A stretch of 64,000 nt of DNA from Streptomyces sp. NBC_01775 (lineage in GTDB: Bacteria; Actinomycetota; Actinomycetes; Streptomycetales; Streptomycetaceae): positions 1 through 64,000 of the forward strand of contig NZ_CP109104.1 in NCBI RefSeq assembly GCF_035917675.1. The letters are read 5' to 3'. Positions within the stretch are counted from its first letter, which is position 1. The number at the start of each line of letters is the position of its first letter. The notes under the pieces were generated by a model. That model worked only from the letters and a program-made list of their open reading frames with translations, was not told the origin of the DNA and searched no databases. Both the position numbers and the translations under genes were made by a program. Shown piece by piece: positions 16,062 to 23,909 of the stretch.

Positions 16062-17770
16062 GGCTTACCCCCCAGGGTGTAGGTCTCTTTGGTCTTCATG
16101 TCCGCGAGTCCCCGGCCCTCGGCGAATACCGTTTTCCAGTCGCCTGCGATGTGGAGTTCGTCGGTGCCCGACATCTGCACCACCGTCAGCCCGCCGGTGC
16201 GGGCCTTGTGGGCTTTCAGCCAGAGGTTGGCGAATGCCTGGGAGCGGATGATGTGCATCCAGTCCGGGCGGCGGATCTCCCGGTTCGTGGAGGATTCGCC
16301 GATGGTGGAGACGAACTTGGAGTACATCGCCTTGATGTACTCGACCGTGAGTGTGTCATCTGTGGCGATGGCGGTGGCGCGGGCTTCCGCGAGGGTCCGG
16401 CGCAGTTTCTCCAGCAGTCCCTCGGTGCTGCCGGACACGTAGGACTCGCGGATGACCGGGGCCTCGCACAGGCCGTCCTTCGCGCAGCGTTGGAGAAGGC
16501 GCAGGGTCGGTTCGGTCACCCACAGGTCGCCGGGTTCCATCCGTGCTCCCAGGGGTGAGGGGAGGTCGGTGTGGTCCCAGGCGGGTGGGATGATCAGGTG
16601 CACTCCGGCCTTCTTCGGGTCGTGGAGGCCGCTGGTGTCGTGGACGAGGCGCCCGAGTGGGAGGCGGGTCTTCCATGCGGACAGGTAGGCGGCGTTGGCG
16701 TCCAGGGCGGTGATGTCGAGGGCGGCGTGGTCGCCCGCTTTCACGGCGGCCACCAGGGTGGTGTTGTGCCACTTGGGGCGGCCCTCCCAGATCGCGTCGG
16801 CGCCCTTCTGGGTCCGCTTCTTGAGGATGTCCTCGGTCGGGGGGAAGTCCTTGTGCTCGTAGCGGCCGGTGGCGCGAGACTGTGCGAACAGGGCCATCAC
16901 GTCGGGGATCGCGCGTTTGACGAGCGCGGCCCGGGCGGCGTCGGTGTCGCCGTCGTGCTCGCGCAGCACCCGCGCGACCGTTGCCGTGATGGTGGTGCCC
17001 AGATCGCCTTCGGCGTAGCCGGCTGTGCGGCGCGGAGGAGACGGCGAAGGCGCCGGCGGCGTTCCGGCGTCAGTGACGGCCGACGCGGCGGGGGCTGGTG
17101 CCGGGGCGGGGGGCGTCTGCGGGGCGAGGGTGGTGGGGAGTTGGCCTCCGACGCACAGGCCGTACATGTGCTGCGGCTGTCCGGCGGCGCGGGCGGTGGT
17201 GCCCTTGCCGCACAGCACACACGGCTCCGGGGTGCCGGCCTGCCCCGGATCCGGCGCCGCCACAACAGGCGCACCCACCGGCGCAGCCGGCAGGGCAGCG
17301 ACCGGCACCGGGGCCGGGGCCGGGGCCGGGGCCGGGGCAGTGGCAGTGGCAGTGGCCGGGGCGGTGGCCGGCTGCTGCTCGGGGGCCGGAGCGGGCGGAG
17401 TGTCCGGCTCGGTGTCGGGAGGGGCGGGTGACACCTTTGGTGACTCCTCCGGCCCGGCAGGAAGAGGGAGTTGACCGGCGGCCGACGCCTTGGGCGCGGA
17501 GGTGGTGGCCTGGGCGCTGGTGGGGAGGCGGTCGGCGGGCAGGCACTCGACCGCGTGCGAGATGCCCCCCAGCAGATCCGGCACCGCGATGCCCCAGTGC
17601 GCTGAGAGCCGGTCCACGTCCTCCAGCGACCATGTCGCGCGGCCGGACTGACGACGCGAGAGCCCCGTCGGGCTCAGCCCGATTCCGGCGGCCAGCTCGG
17701 CCTGCCGCTCACCCGTACGCGACAACAGCGCGGCCACCGTCGCCCGCAACATCTCCTCACTACTCATCAT
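16058..17770 (-). CDS. tap: Tap-like telomere-associated protein (HTH + polymerase-like palm)
   Basis: 570 aa. Residues 8-65 are an XRE-type HTH (AELAAGIGLSPTGLSRRQSG). Residues 82-250 form an Ala/Pro-rich linker interrupted by a possible zinc knuckle (CVLCGKG at 184-190, GLC at 204-206). The C-terminal 300 residues show B-family-polymerase-like motifs: A-like LDANAAYLSAWKTRLPLG (Asp357), B-like VEYIKAMYSKFVSTIG (Lys480) and C-like VQMSGTDELH (Asp537). Streptomyces Tap recruits Tpg to the telomere and is reported to add nucleotides to it, which suits this layout. The ATG at 17770 is chosen because the HTH begins directly after it; no strong Shine-Dalgarno is seen. It overlaps the Tpg-like gene (ATGA). 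Confidence 0.72.
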   Translation of the reverse strand: MMSSEEMLRATVAALLSRTGERQAELAAGIGLSPTGLSRRQSGRATWSLEDVDRLSAHWGIAVPDLLGGISHAVECLPADRLPTSAQATTSAPKASAAGQLPLPAGPEESPKVSPAPPDTEPDTPPAPAPEQQPATAPATATATAPAPAPAPAPVPVAALPAAPVGAPVVAAPDPGQAGTPEPCVLCGKGTTARAAGQPQHMYGLCVGGQLPTTLAPQTPPAPAPAPAASAVTDAGTPPAPSPSPPRRTAGYAEGDLGTTITATVARVLREHDGDTDAARAALVKRAIPDVMALFAQSRATGRYEHKDFPPTEDILKKRTQKGADAIWEGRPKWHNTTLVAAVKAGDHAALDITALDANAAYLSAWKTRLPLGRLVHDTSGLHDPKKAGVHLIIPPAWDHTDLPSPLGARMEPGDLWVTEPTLRLLQRCAKDGLCEAPVIRESYVSGSTEGLLEKLRRTLAEARATAIATDDTLTVEYIKAMYSKFVSTIGESSTNREIRRPDWMHIIRSQAFANLWLKAHKARTGGLTVVQMSGTDELHIAGDWKTVFAEGRGLADMKTKETYTLGGKP

Positions 17771-17784
17771 GACGGCCGATTCTA

Positions 17785-17807
17785 GCAATTATTTGCTCTT
17801 TTTGAGC
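17785..17807. promoter_or_regulatory. overlapping inverted repeats in the Tap-like leader
   Basis: GCAA-TTAT-TTGC (17785-17796) and GCTC-TTTTT-GAGC (17795-17807) lie 15-37 bp upstream of the Tap-like ATG in an A/T-rich island. On the minus strand TAGAAT (17783-17778) could be a -10 box. They may be an autoregulatory site for the HTH of the Tap-like protein. Inferred only. Confidence 0.35.
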
Positions 17808-18060
17808 TTGAATCGCTGATATCGCGACGGGATTGAAGGGTGGCATCTCGCGTACGCGAACGAGAAGGGCGGCGCGGTCGGCCTTCGGCAATCCCCGGTA
17901 GCGGTTGGTCTCGGCGTTGTGTGCCGTGGAATCGGAGCGGGCCGGTCAGCACCGCCCCGCCTGTTGCCCGGCCGGCAGCGGCTCCTGCAGGAACTGAGAA
18001 CCTTCCCGGTCTGACCACGGGTACAGGAACTCGGCATCGCGGGCGCCGTTCACCCGTCGG

Positions 18061-18987
18061 GTGGCGGATCCGGATCACGGCGTTCAGCAGCCCGCCATGA
18101 CTTGGCTGTTGAGCGTGGAGGGGCACGAGCACGGCAGGCGGGTGCAGCAGGCTGCCGCAGGGGCCGAGGGTGCGGGAATCGAGGCCGCGTTCGTCACGGC
18201 CGCCGGGCGGCTGACGCAGTTGCCGTGGGATCAGGCGGCGGCGGTGCGGTTCGAGAACCTGGCGCCGGTATCCGCGTTTCCGGTCGTTCCGGGCCGCCGG
18301 TGGGGGCCGGACTGGTGGTGGGGGCCGGACTGGTGGTGGTCGGCGACCACCGGACGGCACGTCGTACACGGTTCGGCAGCGATGCGCACCCAGCTGATGG
18401 TCCTGGACCGGAATCCGGACGTGACCGGCCTGGCCGCACGTCCGGTACGGCTGCTGTGGCGGGAACCCGACGGGCGGGTGCGCTCCTGGGTGCCGCAGCT
18501 CTTCGCCCTGTACGCGGACGGCACCGGCCTGCTCGCCGGCTGCCCCTCCAGCCCGGCCGCCGGCGGAGGACAGGGCGCAGCGGGCGCGGATGGTCCTGGA
18601 AGCAGCGTGCGCGCGCGTGTGGGCCGGGCTTGCCGGCGCCTCGAGCCGCCCCCGGCGGTGGTGGCGGCGAATCTGCGGTGGCCGGCCGGCTACCGCCACC
18701 CACGCGGTCAGGGCCCGCCCAGGCTGCGGGCCGCGCCGGCCGAAGTATTCGCCGTGTCCTGCCCGCCGGCCGGCGGCGCAGCCGCGGTGGGTGAGCCTCT
18801 GCAAGTGCTGCCGGCTGTCTGTCACGCGCTGTGGTGCGGGCATCTGACGCGTCTCTTGATGAGCCGCTGCGCGAGGGGGGCGCTGGTCTGCGCTGACGCA
18901 GAACGCAGTGGTGGGGATGTCGGAAAGCGGCTGGGCGCCGGGGGCGGTCGGGGAAGGGGCGAGTGCGGTGGGCGGCACACACGGTAG
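18061..18987 (+). pseudogene. TnsA-like transposase endonuclease subunit, degenerate
   Basis: The frame reads MTWLLSVEGHEHGRRVQQ, then AVRFENLAPVSAFPVVPGRR, then MRTQLMVLDRNPDVTGLA, then ARPVRLLWREPDGRVRSWVP and VVAANLRWPAGYRHP. This matches the actinomycete TnsA-like heteromeric transposase subunit, which cuts the 5' transposon ends. Between about 18560 and 18640 the frame slips and returns (MVLEAACARVWAG is readable in the neighbouring frame), and the expected glutamine/lysine catalytic pocket is disturbed. An 18-bp tandem duplication inserts a second WGPDWW unit. The C-terminal third is frame-disturbed. A TnsB-like pseudogene follows directly. Confidence 0.65.
18301..18336. repeat. 18-bp tandem duplication inside the tnsA-like gene
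   Basis: Two exact copies of TGGGGGCCGGACTGGTGG in tandem, giving WGPDWWWGPDWWW in the protein. Six extra residues are expected relative to the family. Confidence 0.9.
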
Positions 18988-20320
18988 GAGCCAGCGGCCG
19001 GTGGTGGAGGCCGGCGCGCACCTCACCTGCCGGGGACGGACCTGGCAGGTCGCCGTCCTGCAAGGGCCGCGGGTCCACCTGCTGCAGGAGACTGGCGCCG
19101 AAGTGAGCCTCCTGCTGGGGCGGTTGTTCGCCGACCCGGGCTTCGAAGTGGTGGGCGCGCGGGCACCGGACACAGTGCCGCGGTGGGGGCTGTTCGAGAC
19201 CGTTCCGGTGGCAGCCCAGCAGCGGGCGCCGGCCCGGCTGCCCCTATCCGGGAGCCTGGCTGCCCCCTATCCGGGAGGCGGGACCGGATGGCCACCCTGA
19301 GGGTGGCCGTGACAGCCAGACGATGCGGCCGCAGTACGACCCCGAGCGGTGGACGCCGGCGCAGCGGGACGCGGCCAAGGCGCAGGAGCTGGCGGCGCCG
19401 GGCTTCGCGCGGGTGACGCGTACGACGGTGGAGCGGATGCGGTACGCCTGCCGGAAGCAGGGGTTGTGGGGGCTGGCCGACAAGCGCGTGGTGCCGGCCC
19501 GTGGGCGTCGTCCGGCGGGGTATGCCGACGAGCGGGTCGTGGCCGCGGTGCTGGAGGCGCTGCGGCGCCAGCGGGGCCGGTCGAAGGGGACGGTGAAGGG
19601 ACTGCAGGTACTGGTCGGGCAGGTCCTGGAGGACACCCATGGGCGCGGGGTGGTGGAGTGCCGTCACGCTCGACGTTCTACCGGCTGGTGAGTGTGCCGG
19701 CCGACCCGGCCGGCCGTCCGGGACGCCCGGCGCGCACCCGGCACCGCACCCGCCCGCGCCTCATCGTCGGCGCCGGTGGTGCAGCGGCCCGGGGAGCAGG
19801 TGCAGATCGGCACCGCCCGTCTGGACATCATGGCCGTCCTGGAGGACGGCAGCCTGGGCCGGCCGGAGCTGACGATCGCCGTCGACGTCGCCATGTGGGC
19901 CGCGCTGATCACCATCAGCGGATACGTACCCGTCCCGCTGAGCGGGGCCGACTGACCTCGAACTGCTGCCGGTGCGCCGGCAGCCCATCACCGGACGCGA
20001 GCCTCGGCTACCGCACCTACAACCACGACATCCTCGGCCCCCACCGCAGCCAGCGCTCCCCCGGTCACGGCCAGGGACGGCAAGTGGGAGGTCCACCCAC
20101 CACAGCCCCCACGACGCCCGCCAGATCCTCGTCCGCCTCACCGACGGAAAGCTCCACGAAATCCCGTGGATCCACCGCGGCCACATCCACCAGCCCTTCG
20201 ACGACGCCATCCGGCGCCACGTCCAGGACGAGGTCGAACAACGCAGGGGATCGCGAGCAGCATGAGGCCGGCCTCGCCGACGCCCTCGACCAGCTCCTGC
20301 GCCGCACCCGCCACCCCGCC
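18908..20320 (+). pseudogene. TnsB-like (Mu/Tn7-type) transposase, multiply frameshifted
   Basis: Consecutive + frames rebuild one protein: LTCRGRTWQVAVLQGPRVHL and LFADPGFEVVGARAPDTVPR (18990-19200); GFARVTRTTVERMRYACRKQ, WGLADKR and ALRRQRGRSKGTVKGLQVLV (19323-19640); SRSTFYRLVSVPADPAGRPG; then EQVQIGTARLDIMAVLEDGS and LGRPELTIAVDVAMWAALIT (19790-19925). The tail appears as GREPRLPHL/SLGYRTYNHDILGPHR and DARQILVRLTDGKLHEIPWI (to about 20250). The first DDE aspartate seems replaced (IGTA where I expect IDTT), and the core holding the second Asp and the Glu is deleted. At least four frameshifts. No tnsC follows. Confidence 0.75.
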
Positions 20321-20440
20321 AACACCGACCTCATCCGCGTCGACCTCACCGGTGCCGACCTCGCCCGTGCCGACCTCGCCGGCACCCGCTTCATCGACGC
20401 CTGCCTGATCGGCGCCGACCTTACCGACGTTGCGGAACTT
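20321..20440 (+). pseudogene. pentapeptide-repeat fragment fused to the TnsB tail
   Basis: Directly after HEAGLADALDQLLRRTRH of the TnsB-like tail the frame reads DLIRVDLTGADLARADLAG, then TRFIDACLIGADLTD. That is seven to eight A(D/N)LxX pentapeptide units forming a short quadrilateral beta-helix. It stops at about 20440, where codon bias is lost. Probably the start of a pentapeptide-repeat protein joined to the transposase remnant by a deletion. Confidence 0.55.
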
Positions 20441-20659
20441 GGAGCTGAGGGTTCTGGCCGGTGTGCGCTGGAGCGCCAACACCCGGTGGCCCCTCGGCCT
20501 TCGCGAAGTGGCTCAGGAGACGTCCGAGGAGGTCGAATCAGGGTCTTCCGGGTGCGGGGAGGCGAGGGGCAGGACCGTGCCCCGGTCACGGCGCCCGTTC
20601 CTGGGCGGTGAGAACGCCTCGCGATGCTTGGGGCGGCACCTTCCCGTCGCGCCGTCCCA

Positions 20660-20871
20660 GGCAGTCTGGAGGGCGTGCTGTGGGCCTGCGGGGCGCGCCG
20701 AGCGGTACTGGGCGCGTAACGGGGATCTGACGGTGCCCCGAGGCACGTGAAGACCTCCCCAGCGACGGCGGCCAGGGGTGCGACGTCAAGCTCGGGGTGT
20801 GGCTGGCCAACCAGCGCACCCGCCGCACCAAGCCGGTGGCTGAACGGGCGGCAGCGCTCGCCGACCTCTGA
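20660..20871 (+). pseudogene. helicase-associated (HA) domain fragment
   Basis: Two + frames join across an indel near 20752: AVWRACCGPAGRAERYWARN and GDLTVPRGT, then CDVKLGVWLANQRTRRTK and AERAAALADL with a TGA at 20869-20871. The W..(Y)...G...VP......G..LG.W...QR.......L...R...L pattern is the repeat found at the end of large actinobacterial DEAD/DEAH helicases. Only the terminal repeat remains. Confidence 0.55.
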
Positions 20872-21293
20872 GTGGGCGTGAGCTGCGGGCGGGAAGCCCC
20901 GACAGCGTCCGGGAGACAGACGACCGGCAGATCGAGACCCGGCTCTCCGGCCGGTCGCTCCTGGCGGTCCTGGTCACCATGCGCACGATCCTGGACACCG
21001 CCTCCCCCGAGCGGGGGCCTGGCAGCCTGGGCCCCCGGCGAGCGCCATCTACCGCCGCACCCGCCAGGGCCGTCGGCACCGCCACGCTCACCCGCCCGGA
21101 AGGAAGCGAGATCACCACCGTCCTGGACGACCGCCCCCCCCAAGCATCGCCCCCTTGACGCCCATGCTCGGTATGGGCCCCCGAAACGCTATGGCTGGCT
21201 GAACGGGGTGCGCGGTGTCCGCCCTGCCATCTCCATGGGCGGACGACGCACGGCCGGTCCCTGCGCACGGCCGCCTCCTGCTTGGCAAGAAGG
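20872..21293. other. possible coding remnant, then non-coding
   Basis: A + strand reading without a clear start, RELRAGSPDSVRETDDRQIE, TRLSGRSLLAVLVTMRTILD and GTATLTRPEGSEITTVLDD, has good codon bias from 20878 to about 21150 but is interrupted near 21015 (G-run). It looks like the middle of an unrecognised gene. Nothing is seen in 21160-21293. Confidence 0.3.
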
Positions 21294-21840
21294 TCAAACG
21301 GTCCCGGCAGACCGGATTTCAGCACCAAAGAGGTCTGTCCGTTTGTGCACGTATGAAGGACTTGGCGGGGCGGGCCACGCCAGGATGTAGTGCTCTTCGA
21401 CGGGTTCGTCGTCGTCCTGCGGGTCGAGGCGGTCGCCGTCGTCACGGCCGCGGGCATGGACACGCACCCGGAACGGGCCGGGCCGGGCGTGGGTGAAGTC
21501 GGGAAGTCTGCTGTCTTCCCGCTCTTCGTCCTCCTCTCCTGCTGTCGCTACGCCGGGATCATCGCCAGGAAGGGTCAGGCTGACGTCGACGACTTCCTCC
21601 CACCCCGCCAGTTCAGGGGGTTCGGGGGTGGTGTCGCGGACGTCCACGGTCAGCAGGATGTCGCCGGTGTCCGTCCCCGTCCGCACGATCGCGAAGCCGC
21701 CGGGGCCGGCGAGCCTGCCCCGGGGACGGAGTCCACCAGTCCGTTGGAAGCGGCGGGCCGCTCCAGGGCTCCGAAGACCTCCCCACGGATGCAGTACCGC
21801 CCCTCAGCGACGAACACCCGCTCCGTTCCCCCCGGGGCAT
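21294..21840 (-). pseudogene. probable immunity-type protein, two indels
   Basis: GGAGGGGTT leads to the ATG at 21840, only 8 bp after the stop of the NucA/NucB fragment. The first frame breaks in a C4G6 run; the next reads RVFVAEGRYCIRGEVFGALE. After a second shift near 21735 it continues GPGGFAIVRTGTDTGDILLT, ELAGWEEVVDVSLTLPGDD and FTHARPGPFRVRVHARGRD. An acidic, beta-rich protein with a central W-E-E-V-V segment, similar to small Streptomyces proteins that I recall beside polymorphic toxins. Position and composition suggest it once neutralised the adjacent nuclease. The function is inferred. Confidence 0.5.
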
Positions 21841-21848
21841 AACCCCTC

Positions 21849-22022
21849 CTACATCTCGACCCAGAAGGCGTCGCCGTTCAGGACCCGCTGGCCCTCGCAG
21901 AAACGGGCGATCAGGTCGCCCTGTTCGTCATTCTCCCCCTCGGGCACCCAAGCCCACCCCCAGTCGCGGCTGGTGGTCTTCGCCGCGCCCTGGTTCGTCG
22001 AGGCGAAGGGGTACTCGTCGCG
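21849..22022 (-). pseudogene. NucA/NucB-type DNase domain, C-terminal fragment
   Basis: The minus strand reads RDEYPFASTNQGAAKTTSRD, then AWVPEGENDEQGDLIARFCE, then GQRVLNGDAFWVEM and a TAG at 21849-21851. (C)DEYPFAS...G........VP..EN..QG..L..FY...RVL.GD.FWV is the hallmark ending of NucA/NucB nuclease domains, often the C-terminal toxin of actinobacterial effectors. Upstream at 22022 it joins an unrelated receiver-like sequence; the catalytic His/Asp part is missing and the leading Cys is replaced by Arg. Non-functional remnant. Confidence 0.68.
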
Positions 22023-22140
22023 CTTCCCGGCCGGAGGAGACGGCGACGATTTCCTGGTCGAGGGGGTCGAGAACGGCTTTCATCACCATGCGGCTGTTGA
22101 GGTGCTCGTCCACGAGCAGGACCCGCGGCATCTGCCTGGT
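22023..22140 (-). pseudogene. response-regulator receiver-domain fragment
   Basis: The minus-strand reading PRVLLVDEHLNSRMVMKAVL followed by DPLDQEIVAVSSGREA is the first beta-alpha-beta unit of a CheY-like receiver (VLLVDD...). It stops at the NucA/NucB junction before the phospho-acceptor aspartate. Upstream (to about 22620) a coiled-coil-like, Glu/Arg-rich reading crosses several frames. Confidence 0.55.
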
Positions 22141-23050
22141 CCCGCGCCCCGGGCCGGGGACAGAGTGAGGAAACACTTCCGCTGATTCATCGGCTTCCGC
22201 GGTCTCTTCCAGACTGCGCAGCTGCCGTTTCAGCAGCGCGCACCGCCTTCTCGGCCTGCGCGCGGCGCAGCTCAGTCTCGCGTGCCTTGGACTTGAGTCT
22301 GAGGACTTTTCACTGAATTCGTCCCGTTCACGCAGGAGCCCTTCGATGTCGGGGTGGCATCGGCCAGGGCGTCGGCGCGGGCGCGTACGGCTCCCCAGCC
22401 GGCTCCGAGCTGGATGAGGCGCACTCCAGGCCGGCGATGCGGTGCTGGCGGCCCAGGAGGGCTCCGCCAGAATGTCGCGGCGGCTTTTGGAGAGTCGGCT
22501 TTCGCGGTCCGCTTCGGCCAACTGCGTAGGCATTCATACTCAAGACCGGCCGACTCCGCCGCCGCGCGGATGGAGGAGGCCAGATCACCGGGGAGCCGCA
22601 GGGTCATTCCCACCGTCATGGCACCAGAGCAACCACCGGACACCGGAGGCTGGTGGCATAAGACGGTGACACGAGATGCCACCTCGACCCCCAGTTGCCG
22701 TGCGTTCGCAAGCCGGACGCCGAGGCTGAAGCCCGACCGGCAACTGCACGCCGTAGCGACCCCCCTGACGAAAGCGGGAGCCAACACGACAAGAGCCCCT
22801 CGAAGACCCGGCTCCTCCAATGTTCCCACGGCATCGAAACAGCCAGCCAGGCTACCGAGCACCCTCACCAAGCCAACCCCCGACAAACAAACCACCATAG
22901 GTGCCGGCCGACCAGCACGACGGCAGGGTGCGGTGCCACCTCGTTGCCGGGCGCGCTGGGCCGATCGGGTGACCGACCCGCGAATGGCGCGCCTTCCGCC
23001 GGCGGAAGGGCGACCATCGGGGAGAGGTTCACCCGAGGAAAGGGCTTCCC
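22141..23050. other. decayed stretch with small coding remnants
   Basis: No intact gene. On the minus strand near 22618-22530, MTLRLPGDLASSIRAAAESA looks like the start of a ribbon-helix-helix (Arc/ParD-like) protein cut short. From 22530 to 22200 a coiled-coil-like reading (IRLERDEFSEKS, ARRPRRRCALLKRQLRSLEE) precedes the receiver fragment. 22650-23040 shows no recognisable coding. AGGAAAGGG at about 23036-23044 is the ribosome site of the next gene. Confidence 0.35.
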
Positions 23051-23641
23051 ATGCGTCGTGCATTGATCATCGTCGATGTGCAGAAGGACTTCTGCGAGGG
23101 CGGCAGCGTTCCGGTGAAGGGCGGCGCGGACCGGGCCGGCGCTATCGCCGAGATGGTCCGTAGCGCCGATGGGCAGTACGCCTTCGTCGTCGCCACCCGT
23201 GATCACCACATCGATCCGGGCGCCCACTTCTCCGAGAACCCCGACTTCCAGGACTCCTTCCCTGTGCACTGCGTCGTCGGCGGTGAGGGAGGCGAGTTCC
23301 ATCCCGGTTTTGCGCCCGCTGTCGACTCCGGGCACGTCGACGAGGTCTTCTTCAAGGGCGCGCACTCCGCCTCGAAGAGCGGTTTCGAGGGCTCGGCCCA
23401 GGACGGCACGACGCTGTCCGCCTGGCTGAAGGCCCGCGACATCGCCGACCTCGACGTCGTCGGCATCGCGACCGATCACTGCGTGAAGGCCACCGCACTG
23501 GACGGAGCGCGCGCGGGTTTCACAGTGCGGGTCCTGCTCGACTACACCGCCGGCGTCGCCGCCGACACCACGCGCACCGCGCTCGCCGAGCTGCGCCGGG
23601 CCGGTGTGGAGCTGAGCGGCGAACCTGTCGTCGCCGCCTGA
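23051..23641 (+). CDS. pncA: nicotinamidase / pyrazinamidase-like isochorismatase-family hydrolase
   Basis: 196 aa, normal length for PncA, which hydrolyses nicotinamide to nicotinate and ammonia in NAD salvage. Visible catalytic elements: Asp in LIIVDVQKDFCEGGS (about residue 9), metal-binding Asp/His in TRDHHIDPGAHF, the lysine in VFFKGAHSASKSGF, and the nucleophilic cysteine in GIATDHCVKATALDGARAGF. A good AGGAAAGGG site precedes the ATG. It stands alone among remnants, so it is either a genuine second copy or a relocated gene. Downstream a 24-bp unit spanning its stop codon is duplicated. Confidence 0.92.
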   Translation: MRRALIIVDVQKDFCEGGSVPVKGGADRAGAIAEMVRSADGQYAFVVATRDHHIDPGAHFSENPDFQDSFPVHCVVGGEGGEFHPGFAPAVDSGHVDEVFFKGAHSASKSGFEGSAQDGTTLSAWLKARDIADLDVVGIATDHCVKATALDGARAGFTVRVLLDYTAGVAADTTRTALAELRRAGVELSGEPVVAA

Positions 23642-23680
23642 AAGGCCGGGCCCCATGCCGCCTGAAAGGCCGGGCCCCAT
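23633..23680. repeat. 24-bp tandem duplication across the pncA stop codon
   Basis: Two exact tandem copies of a 24-bp unit starting GCCGCCTGAAAGGCCGGGCC. The first copy contains the native TGA, the second a copy of it. GGCCGGGCCCCATG within the unit is partly self-complementary, so the region might also aid termination. Confidence 0.9.
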
Positions 23681-23909
23681 GTCGCAGGCTCCTGGGCAGG
23701 CCCTGTCGCCCTTGGCTGTGCTGTCGCAGGAGATCGGTCACGCCCGGGGAGGGTCTGGCTGCGCCAGGGGGCGAGCTGGACGTACGCGGATGAGATGCCG
23801 GCGCTGATACCGACGCGTCCGAGTGCCGACCGCCGCTGCCGTGGTGCCGGTACCTGTGCCCCGGGCAACGAACGGCCCGGAGCAACAGGGCGTTGCTGTG
23901 GGCCGGGAC

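Noticed and set aside
16571..17431. + strand frame rich in Gly/Arg opposite the Tap-like linker
   Set aside because: Shadow of an Ala/Pro-coding repeat-like region on the minus strand.
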